Origin: Chamaea fasciata
Taxonomy: Eukaryota > Chordata > Aves > Passeriformes > Sylviidae
Assembly (NCBI GenBank): GCA_029207755.1
Contig: JARCOQ010000002.1
Coordinates: forward strand, 40,372,244-40,436,243
Length of the DNA stretch: 64,000 nt
Direction: 5' to 3'
The translations under genes and the position numbers were made by a program. Under the pieces are notes generated by a model, which saw nothing but the letters and a program-made list of their open reading frames with translations, made no database searches and was not told where the DNA came from. Positions 27,717 to 38,068 of this stretch are shown one piece after another (position 1 is the stretch's first letter; each line of letters begins with the position of its first letter).

Positions 27717-28167
27717 CACAATTATATATTTGGGTTTGAAATGACCTGATGATTACATGGCTTGGATATGGAGCTGATACATTTCAGAGTCTTTGTTATA
27801 GCAGCTGGTAAAGAAGTTGCATTCATCTTAATCACAGAAATAAATCAATAAATGTGCTATTTTTGGAAGCAAACAATGTGCATATATTAACTTCCTTGCC
27901 TTCACAGAGCACAGGCTTACAGGATCAGGCCTGTTTGCTGCAAGGATAAATACTCACCCTTCATTTTCAGTGTTACATCTACGTTGCTCCTGATTCCTCT
28001 GAAGTTTTCATGAATACTATCTGGACAGTTCTTTCCCGTATTTCTTTAACTTTTCTAAATCATAGATTTGGAAGAAAAAGCCAAGTATTATAAACAGCTA
28101 ATGCAGTATTTTTCGTACTTTTGAAAATGTATTTGAAACGGCAAGATTTCTTCACTGCAATCATATG

Positions 28168-28250
28168 ATCATGGAGTCATAGAATGGTTTGAGTTGGAAG
28201 AGACTTTAAAGGCCATCTAGTTCCAAGCACCCTGCCATGGGCTGGGACAA
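28168..28250 (-). mobile_element. short CR1 3'-end fragment, minus strand
   Basis: About 80 bp with the classic inverted 3' end (agtcatagaatggtttg, then gttggaagagac) up to 'ccctgccatgggctgggac'. Extreme 5' truncation. Confidence 0.85.
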
Positions 28251-30503
28251 GTGAGATCTAAACAGTGCCTTTGATAGAGAACTTTGAATATGTGATGTTA
28301 GAAAGTGGGGAGAGGCAGGTCTATTCAAACTGCTGGTGGTGTGTGAGGAGCAATGAGATAATAAGCTATATTATACAATCATGTCCTTCCTCTTCCTGCT
28401 GTCTCTCCCTCAGGAATGCACGCGATCCTTACACTTGCTCACTTCCAGCACCCTTGTAATTGTTGATTAATCTTGAGCCCTCGTCTACACAGTTGGGTTC
28501 AGACAATTTCACTTTGCTGGTACAGTTTACATAATATAATCTGTGGGGATGCAGCTAGACATTCTCATACCTTAAAGAAATAGAATGCATAAGCCAGAAA
28601 ACAAAATATTTGAAGATTTTGGTGTAATGTGCTGAGCAGAAATTCTGTAGGGAGCCATAGGAAACTGGTCTAAAAAGAAAGCTAAAGAAACTGCAAGTAA
28701 GAAACTTCATCAGGAAATAAGGGAAGTTTCTAGGATTGGTAGAAAAGGCTCATGAACACCAACTTTTCTCTAAAGTTAATATCCACTGGAAAGAAGATCT
28801 GGAAAATGAGATTTAACTCTTTCATGATACTTTTAATGTTAGTCTTCAAGGAAAGTCAGATGTTCTCTACATCACCTTTGCTGCATCCCAACTGTAGAAG
28901 CACAGCCTTTTGGTTTAGTTCTGTACATGTTTATTTTATTACCCACGCCTATACCAGAAAACACACACCAAGTCAGATGAACTCAATACCTCCTATGAAG
29001 ATTTTATAACTTTTTTGACTGTGGTTTCTTTAGAATGAATCAATGTGTTCACTCAGTGGTTAGAGCAGCTGTAATAACAGTGTTCACTGTGCAACATTAT
29101 TTCATTTGCTCAGTAAGAGTGAGGTGACTCTTAGATAGGTGGGTCAGAATTTTCCAGAAAAGATTTATTGTAAAAGTCATGGAGATTTTTTTTTTAAAGT
29201 AACTGCCACTTTCTTCAATTTTCAGTTAATATTCATTATTCCCATTTCATTAGGAGATGAAAAGAGAGCAAATTAAAATTAGTAAGACGAGTCAGAAAAA
29301 TGCAGTATGATAGATAAGAGATGTAAATTATCAAAATTAATTGGGAGGAAAAATATGTGAAAACAACTCACAGATTTTCCACTCATTATTTTATAATTTT
29401 ATTTATTTTAAGGTATTTTTATTATTCACTTCCTTAACTCATGTAAATATTTCAAATTTCACTTCTGTAGATGAAACGAGAGCATTTTAAGAATGATCAG
29501 TTCTATTTTAAAAGCAAGTTTGATTAGACTGGCTTCTGTGCATATTTTTCCCCAGCATCTTCCAGGGGAGAGAATGAGCAGTAGCGATGATGAAAAATGT
29601 GCTCGAGGTAAGAAGGGATCTGCTATGTGTATTTAATACATTGTCAGCTGATTTAGGTCCTCGGACTTAAGATACCTCTGTGACAGTTGTTTTCGTCTGG
29701 TGTGGTTTGGAGGATGTGCTGTCTTTTTCCCTCTTCTTCTGTGTTCACAGATTGTTATCTGAACAGTTTATTTCAGGATTGTTTCGTGCCTTGTACTATG
29801 TGAAAGAATATGTGATAAATATTTTGTGGATCTTCTAGACATTGTTACCTCTAAAACTGCAGGAGCCATGATTTGATGAACTGTGCCTGTGTTTTATGTT
29901 TAACCTTGGCTTGAGTGTAAATCTCACCTTACCTATGAAATTGGAAACCTTGGGGAGGCTGGAGGGATGGCAGGGCAATCTCTGTCAGCCCTTAGCTCTG
30001 TTCAGTGGAGGCATCCTCTAAATTACTGTCCAGAGATTGGAGTGAATCACAGGTCTGGACTGAGTATAATGATTCTTTGATGAATGACACATGGCAGTGG
30101 CTTCCTTGACAGCTTCGACTTTGTGTTCTCTTTAGACAAGGAGATTAAAAACACCTGTCAGAACTGTTCTGCTGGGCTAGCAACAGAGGGAACACTAATG
30201 TAAGCCATGTATAAAAAAGCTGTCAAAAAGAGGTCATAGAAAATCTGCACAGAATTTGCTGCAACAAGGACTGCTACCTTGATCATAGTGAATCCAAAGT
30301 CACCTTGATGGAGGCTGTGTGAGGTGGAAGGAGGAGCAGCAGAGAGCCAAAGGGCTGCAGATCAGCTAAGTTCAGCTCACCCATGTGCAGTTTCCACTCA
30401 CAGAGCATCTCTGCAGCATGTTGCCTGAATTCTCGAAGTTATGCAAGTACACACACACACAGACAGACATATATAATATATGTGTGCACACACACATATA
30501 ATA

Positions 30504-30624
30504 TATAATTGTATCAATGGGATTGTTTAGAATTAAGGCTTACCAATCTGTTCATTTAGTATTCACTTTTTAACTGACCTCAAATTTATCCCCCGATGTA
30601 GGATTTCATATTTCACTCTTGCAC
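30504..30624 (+). repeat. dispersed repeat copy A (second copy at 33806)
   Basis: Aligns along its length with 33806-33927 in the same orientation. The best-conserved core is the stretch including 'ctgacctcaaatttatccc' followed by 'gatgtaggatttcatatttcac'. Roughly four fifths of positions match by eye. The family is not recognised. Confidence 0.85.
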
Positions 30625-31875
30625 TACATAAGCACATATATATGTATGTGATTTTGTGTGTGCATTGAAAAAGATCCTGTGCTATTTTGCCGGCCCAGCT
30701 CTCTCCAGCATAGTTTTCTCTCTGTTCATCCTACCACTTGACCAGTGTGTTTCACATCTGTTTTGAATGACCAATGGCAGTCTCCGAAGGATATCCTACT
30801 TTATAAATTCTTCCCATTTTATAACTGTGGTGTGGTGGCTTCCTACAAATCATTGCTATGTTGCCTCCTGTGAAATGGTAGTAGCAGCTGCAACTCTGAT
30901 TCAAATTCTTGTGAAAGTCATCTTAATACTCTTGTCAGACATAAATTGTCTTGTCAGGAATAAATTAAACAAACTAAACTGGCCTAAAATTCAAAGTCCA
31001 AATAGTCCACAAAATATTTTGCAGGCGAGCCTTACTGAAAACTGCAGCACTGGCATCTGCGAGCCTGATGTTTGATGGACTTTGAGAGAGATGAAATGAT
31101 GCTTGGGCTATGGCTGATGTCAATAAATTTTGTGGTACTGAGAAACACTCCCAAGCACTGAATCTCAATCCTCTTTCCTGCTAAATTGCTGAAATGGCTC
31201 TTGCGTGTCATCATTTCATACCAACCCTCTGGATGGTTCCCAGGCACTATTCAGGACACGTCATGTGTCAGAGGCAATTCCCAAACAACCTGTTTGGAAG
31301 CAGACAAACCACTTGAGAGATTAAGAGAGTGTAATAGCCTGAGTGTGAGCTGTTTCACGTCTCTTGAGCACCAATGGTCCCAATTGAATGTGAATGGTGA
31401 ATGGTCCCAATCGTATTCCATCTCCTGCTAGAGACATAGCCTTAGGCTTTAGGCTCCATCTGAAATGCCATCCTATATGCTTTACTCTAGTAGCCTCAGT
31501 CCTATGATTTCTCTTTGATCTGGCCTTATCAGTTATATTTACAGCTGGAGACCAGTCCCCAGCACTGATTAAAATATTAGTTGAGCTACAATCTTGTTAC
31601 CTCTGGTTTGTCAGGTATTTTTGCAGGTGCTACATCCTCTGTGAGCCTCAGAATGATAGACTGAGCAGTGATAAAATTAGTCTTGTAACAGATCTAGGAG
31701 ATGACTCACAGGCCAAAAAGAATTAGGCAACCAGTTCATGAAATCTGGGGCATTTTTCAATTCCTGATGAAAAATAAAAATTGCATAAATTGCATATCTT
31801 TTCAGGAACTTTTCTTTATTTTCCAAAGGTTTTCTCTGACATTAATTGTTTTTGGACAAAGTGCCAATAAGGTAC

Positions 31876-31964
31876 CAGTCCAGTGAAATCCCGTGGGACT
31901 CTCTAACAGTTTGTGGGAGTCAGTGGTGAGGGGTAGCTGCAGTATAGGGGATTTCACTGGACTG
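31876..31964. repeat. 17-bp perfect inverted repeat, 55-nt loop
   Basis: Left arm 31876-31892 (cagtccagtgaaatccc) is the exact reverse complement of the right arm 31948-31964. The 89-bp unit could be a tiny terminal-inverted-repeat element or a hairpin. I see no obvious target duplication next to the arms. Confidence 0.85.
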
Positions 31965-32834
31965 TTGCTCCAAAATGGTATGAACAGGCTGACTGTTCCA
32001 AGTCCACAAAGCCCAGTGGAAACAGTGATTGTCACAGCTTTAAGCACAGTGCTTATTGATTCTTTCCTGAAAGAACTTTACATTTTTCACAGAAGAGATT
32101 CTGGTCCCCTTGGTCCCTGGTTTCACAGTAACTGAAGTGGCAGGCCGGTAAAGCTCAGTGGAAGAATTAGGGTTTGGGATTTCTGCTGTAAACTTGGGCT
32201 GAAATGGATCCAAACAAGCACTGTCCGTCTTCTTCTAAGTGACCATTTGATCGATTCTCTTGCAGAAATGGTATGCACCATCTTCACCCTCTCCAGCTGC
32301 TGAAGCATCTGCTTGGGGGGAGTAACAAGTCACCTGGGTCAGAGATCTATGGCTAGAGTTGGACCTCTCTGGTAAATCAAAGGACTGAAGAAATGATATT
32401 GGATTTGGGTCCTAAATTATTCAGACAAGACAGTCTATATGGATGCTGAAATGAAACAGATGAAAGATGAGCTCTGGGGCAGATTAGAAAAAAGGTAGTC
32501 CAGAGCTTTGAAGAGCCTGAGGTTTGGCAGAGAGATGTGTAGTCAATAGTTTATCAGATGCCTTGGACATGCTCAAAGTTGGTTGTTGTTTTGACTAAAG
32601 ACCAAGGGGCACACTAATGGAATACCTTAGTGTCAACTCTGTCTTGTGAAGAGGATATTATGGAGTGTAGTTGGACAAACAGCAGACATTGAACAGGACC
32701 TCCCAATGGCATTAGATTTCAGTGGCACCATTAAGCAAACCCACCCAAACAGACTGAGATGATTGAAAGAATATGCTCTTGAAAAACTCGAAAAACCAAG
32801 CCACAAAAACATGTTATGAAACAGTGGAATATTT

Positions 32835-32860
32835 GGGGGGGGGGGGAGGGGAGGGGCGGG
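32835..32860 (+). repeat. G-rich tract with G-quadruplex pattern
   Basis: A run of 12 G (32835-32846) is followed by A-GGGG-A-GGGG-C-GGG. Four or more G-runs of at least three separated by single-base loops meet the usual quadruplex pattern on the plus strand. Confidence 0.9.
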
Positions 32861-35800
32861 AAATTGCTTTTGCAATTTTTTCAGGGTTTTAAGACTGCAC
32901 CTATGAACTTTATCTAACATTCAGATTTGTTTTTCTTACCATCTCCCAAAAAAAAGGCTACTAAAACTTGGGTGTGCTGTCAGAGCATCCTGAGGGGAAA
33001 AGAACTGTATATGACCCAGCTGTTTGACAGATGATCTATCAGATGGGAACAAAATGCGGTGATATAGACAAGAAAGCAGGATTGGGTATTTCATGCTTAT
33101 CTGCATGAGTGTGGTAAGCCATCAAAGGTGCAAAAAGCAAACACTGACTCTTGCTGTACTAATAAAAAAAAATAGGACTGAAACCACTCTCATCTAAATT
33201 ATCTTTCAAAACAGGGCAGATACATGCACATTGCTTGATTTCTTGAGGAAAGTCTCTGAACTCTACTGACTCCTGAACCATATCCAAATGCAAGTTTGTG
33301 CAGGAAAAAGTTGTGTCAGGGATAAAGTTATTAATTTAACAGTATAGAGCATTAATTCTCTGCTGCTGGTCAATTTACTTCACTGAAGACAAGGAGCCAG
33401 TACGTTCCACAGACCTTTCAGGATTTTTCTCCTCAACGCTACAAGCTGCCAAATGTTCCATCCCTGATCTTGCAAAACTCTTCAAGATGTGCCTAACATC
33501 GAAGCAGCGATCCCTCATATTAGGGTCTTACAGCCTCCTCTCACACAACAGAGAAACTGTGGCTCTTTATCGAAAACCACAACAAGAAGCAACATTATAA
33601 ATTTATATTAATATTTATGTTGCTTCTTACTGGCCATCAGTAATAGCTGTGATGTGTGGGTTCTATTAAAATCATTTTTGCTGCAAATGATGAATTAAAT
33701 TTTTTTTCTTCCACCTGCTGTTTCTCAGTGATACGACAGAAATAACTTTCTCAAAATTTATTGAGTCAGTCTGGTTTTGAAGGAGTAACATTAGATCCAT
33801 TCGTTTATAATTGTTTCACTGAGTTTTCTTGGGAGTAAGGTTTATCAGTCTGTTCATTTTGTATTCACTTTCTAAACTGACCTCAAATTTATCCCCTGAT
33901 GTAGGATTTCATATTTCACACTTGTACATTTTAAACTGTTCTCATGTCTCACACTGTTAAGCTGTTTCTCCCCAGGTAGCTCAGGAATAGACTGATTTCT
34001 CAAAGTAAATTTCAAGGGTTGGTTCTCAGGTAATCCTTGAATTTGTAAAGTTTATAAACTATTTCCATGTACCATTTGCTTCTACAGTCCATTCCTCTGT
34101 GCTGGCAAAATCATTGTCCCATTCTAACCCTTCACTGGGGCAGAGGCACATGCCAGGGTGCCACATGGGCTATCAAAGGGATACAGTCACAATGATGCAG
34201 CAAATAAGACCAGAGGAAAGAGGAAGAACACCCTGACAAAGCATTCCAGAACTCTATTTTTAATGAATGTCTGTGGAACTTCTTTCTTGAATGGAAAGAC
34301 AACCCAGCATAAGCCTTGGAAGCAGATAATAAGAGCAGGTGCCTTTTCACAGCTGTGACCATGAACAGTGACTAAAAGACTGCATGGAAATCAATCATTT
34401 AGACACTTCAAGGAAGGAAATCAGATCTAGAAAAAATGTTGTGTCTCAACTAGTGCAAATACAATACTTTGTGCTCACTTAGAGTATTCAGCTGAAGGGT
34501 TAAGGTTGTGCAGTGCTATGAAATAGTGCTACAACACCATTCTGATGCAATTTAAACTCATCCCAAGTAATTGAACTCAACCCTAAATGCATTATGTCCC
34601 ATGGCTTTCCCTCTCTGGTTGGGAAGGCATAAATTGAACATCAGCTTTGGTTTTAGTATCATTCACTGTGACCAAAATCCCTTTGCATCATTCCACTTTA
34701 CACAAGGTACTAGAAAAAAAATGAAGTTCTCTGAAGCAGATTTTTTTCCTATAAACATGGATAGAGGAATCTGATTAAACTGCTGTAATCACAGAATACA
34801 GAACTTGACCTGTATGCTGATAAAAGCCAGAAGCTTTTTTCTCCTCTTCTATGCAGAACATTGCCCTTTCCCTGTCCTTAACCTTTCCAGCTCTTGTCCT
34901 GCGAAGTTTTGATCATGATGGCATTCATGGTCTGAGGCTGGTGCTTCTGCTGTGTACCGGGATGTGGTCCAGGGCTGTCTTCTTGGCTCTGACCTTTGCA
35001 AAAATTCCCTTAAACTGCTATGGAGAGTATTCATCAACTCCGCACCATAACTAAGAGGATGTATCAAATCTTCTTTCCTTTCCAGTGTCCAGTCTGAAAA
35101 CTTCTTTGGATGTAAACATGTTCCACCACCAAACTCCACAGTTATTGCAATTTAGTTCTGAGTGTGGGGCTAAAGAGCAGGGCCGTGGAGACAGCTGAGA
35201 TATCAATACAGGTAAATCTCTACTGACTGAAGGAATTAAACCAAATAATTTATTTCTCTTTATCTCACTTTAATTTCCAGTGAGTAAGATCTGAGTCTCA
35301 TTTTTCCATTTCTATTCAGTGTTATGATTGTGATAATGCTGAAGAGCTCCTGTAATGAAACAGGGTTCGTTTTGAAAGATGCTCTAAAAACAGTGTAACA
35401 GCCCAGAGAAAGAAGGTGACTTCAAGAGTTTTCCTGTGTTCTCTTGTGTCACAGCACTGAAATTTGTCCTGAAAAACCTATACCTTAGTACTTCCAACAG
35501 CTAAAAATCAATAGCTACCTATTTTTACCTGGCGACTCATCTTACCCTGTGCAATACTTTTTTCCAGCTCATCTGTTGACCAGGCTCACTTGTGGGGACC
35601 CTTTTATCATCTGACATCTAGTGGCAGTGCTGTGCAATAGGGATGAGGTCAAAAAAGCCGGGATGTCACGCCGTGGGAAAATTCTAGCCCTTCAGGATCC
35701 ATTATCGTGGGATCATTTCATTTTCTGATAACCAACCTATGTTTTTAAATTTGCATGCAATGTAAATGTAGGGTAATGCACTTAATGTAATGCTATGCAC

Positions 35801-36456
35801 TTAGTGGTGTGGTGAAAAGTGTGTGTTTCTCACTAAAACATTTTGCATTTGAGCTTGCATTGTGTCCTTTTATACAGTTGTCTTTTAATTCTAAGTACCA
35901 GGAATTAATGGAAGAAAAATCTTAGAGTCTTTATTACAAAGTCTTAGAGACTTTATTACAGAGTCCTTGCTGAGCTTATAACAGAGATAAAATGTTTGAA
36001 ATACAAAACAAAGACAACATTGGCAAAAATTAAAAAGTCAAAGGTCCTTTTAAGTCATCCAAACAATTTTTGCTTATTTCCAAAGCCAGAAAATCCACAA
36101 TTTATCACCTGTGCATTCAAGTATTCTTTATCCATTTGGGCTCTCCTGAAAACAGCTGGTACTTTGCTATGTCAGGAACACCACAGCATGGTCTCTGAGT
36201 CCTTCATACTCATAGGGCTGTAACCCACATTTCTGGTCACCTGAAAAGCTAGGAATGCCTGCATGTCCTTAAGATTTCCTGTCATGCTGCTGCAGCCATC
36301 TTTGCAGACTGATGCCTTCTTTTTTTTGATATAATACATGTGAAAGAAATCCCAAAAAACCAAAAAAATTCAAGTGAATTTTTCTCATTGATATGTCAAT
36401 ATTTTGACTGACAAAATTTGAGTATTTTCTGATACAAATTTTACAATTTTTATTGT
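32861..36456. other. intergenic, no gene recognised
   Basis: AT-rich. Holds repeat copy B (33806-33927) and a 12-bp inverted repeat at 33584-33628. Open frames of up to 96 codons near 34.85-35.14 kb show no family I recognise. Confidence 0.45.
33806..33927 (+). repeat. dispersed repeat copy B (first copy at 30504)
   Basis: Direct repeat of 30504-30624, about 3.2 kb apart. It shares 'ctgacctcaaatttatccc' and 'gatgtaggatttcatatttcac' exactly or nearly so. Either a local duplication or two copies of an unclassified interspersed repeat. Confidence 0.85.
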
Positions 36457-36975
36457 TGTCCTGGGTTGAAGTATATTCTATCACCATTTTCATGAACTGT
36501 TGAAACCAGGTGAGGCAGTGCTCCCTGCCTCACCCACTCTGGATTATCTCCTGTTAACGGGCCCATCAGCACCTTTGCCACACGACTCACAGATAACTCC
36601 TTCCTGGACTATCTCGTGTTAATGGGCCCATCAGGCCTTATCACATGACTCACCATCCCATTGTGAGATGCTCCGCCCAGAGGGAGGAACCAAGCATTCC
36701 AGCCTAATTATAAGCTGAGACTCTGAACACCAGAGCACCGCTTACCCACTGGATTCCCAGAGGACCTGAACTACCAGACCTTTCTACCGGATCACTGCTT
36801 CAGGAAGACCACCTCATCTGGACTGCTTCCATCACTCTGCTCAGGTTGTACTCTGACCCTGTCAGTGGTCTTTTGTATTACTGCATCTATTTTATTTTAC
36901 TTTCTTTCATTTCTTCCTATTAAATTGTATCTCTGACTTGGAGCCTCTCATTTGTTTTGCTTTCAAACCACTACA
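36457..36975 (+). mobile_element. solo LTR, same family as the ERV at 37.46 kb
   Basis: About 519 bp. Starts TGTCCTGGGTTGAAG and ends ACCACTACA, colinear with the LTRs of the neighbouring provirus but with many scattered differences and without the long T-run, so it is an older insertion. It is flanked by ATTGT (36452-36456) and AATGT (36976-36980), a 5-bp target duplication with one mutation. It retains an AP-1-type TGACTCA, a CCGCCC box and TATAAG at 36709-36714. No internal viral sequence remains, so it arose by LTR-LTR recombination. Confidence 0.93.
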
Positions 36976-37459
36976 AATGTATGAAATGGTTAAAAATAAT
37001 CTACATGAACATACAATTATTAGTAAAGTCTGGCAGTGCAAACAGTTTTTTGTTTATTAGTATGAAGACAGTATGGTGTATTTATACTGAAATCTTAGAT
37101 TTTATGCTGATTGAGGTTTGATTCTGAATGAAAGGAAATTGCAAATTTGGTATTTTCTGTGATATCAAACATTCAGGTTTTGATGGTTTTAGGTTATTTG
37201 TATCAGCTTTCTCTAAGGCAAAAAGAAATAATGCAAAGAAGTCTATACAGCAACTTTATTGCAGAATGTAGAGTGCATATTATTTTGTAGATGGTTAGGG
37301 CTCAGCTTTTCTATTTTGAATTAACAGATTGTGCTGTAACATCAGCTATGACTTGTACGGGCCCTTGTCTAGCATTAGCACCAGAAAAATACTATTTCCA
37401 CTATTTTTCTCAAAAGAGATGTAAAATTACTACTGTGCATGGAGATAAACTTACTAAGT
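36976..37459. other. unique spacer between solo LTR and provirus
   Basis: About 480 bp of AT-rich sequence without retroviral similarity. The last five bases (37455-37459, TAAGT) are the left copy of the provirus target-site duplication. Confidence 0.8.
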
Positions 37460-37985
37460 TGTCCTGGGTTGAAGTATATTCTATCACCATCTTCAAGAAC
37501 TGTTGAAACCAGGTGAGGCAGTGCTCCCTGCCTCCTCCACTCTGGCTTATCTTCTGTTAATGGGCCATCAGCACCTTTGCTACACAGCTCACAGATAACC
37601 CCCTCCTGGACTACCTCCTGTTAATAGGCCCATCAGGCCTTATCACATGACTCACCATCCCATTGTGGGATGCTCCGCCCAGAGAGAGAAACCAAGCATT
37701 CCAGCCTAGATATAAGCTGAGACTCTGAACACCAGAGAAGCGCTTACCCACTGGATTCCCAGAAGACCCGAGCTACCAGACCTTTCTACAAAATCACTGC
37801 TTCAAGAAGACCACCTCATCTAGACTGCTTCCATCACTACGCTCAGGTTGTATTCTGACTCTGTCAGTGGTCTTTTGTATTATTGCATCTATTTTATTTT
37901 ACTTTTCTTTCTTTTTTTTTTTTTTCCTATTAAATTGTATCTCTGACTTGGAGCCTCTCATTTGTTTTGTCTTCAAACTACTACA
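37460..37985 (+). repeat. 5' LTR of the provirus
   Basis: 526 bp, TGTCCTGGG...CTACTACA. Promoter-like elements in order: TGACTCA (AP-1 type) at 37648-37654, CCGCCC (Sp1 type) at 37675-37680, TATAAG at 37711-37716. ATTAAA at 37929-37934 is a plausible polyadenylation signal. A T14 run lies at 37912-37925. U3, R and U5 borders cannot be fixed from sequence alone. Confidence 0.96.
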
Positions 37986-37991
37986 TTTTTT

Positions 37992-38009
37992 TGGCGCCCA
38001 ACGTGGGGC
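37992..38009 (+). other. primer-binding site, tRNA-Lys1,2 type
   Basis: TGGCGCCCAACGTGGGGC, complementary to the 3' end of tRNA-Lys(1,2) as used by several retroviruses. It sits 6 bases after the LTR terminus (a T6 spacer), slightly farther than usual. The gag start codon follows after only 59 bases, an unusually short leader. Confidence 0.92.
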
Positions 38010-38068
38010 CCAAGACACTGAGAAAAGTCAGAATTACAATTTTGTATTGAAGAAGACACCTGTTCGCT

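Larger units (their letters stand above)
28251..32834. other. intergenic, no gene recognised
   Basis: Contains a CA/TA/TG simple-sequence patch at about 30448-30511, one copy of a 121-bp repeat (30504-30624), an inverted repeat (31876-31964) and an exon-like segment at 29556-29607. No gene is established. Confidence 0.45.
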
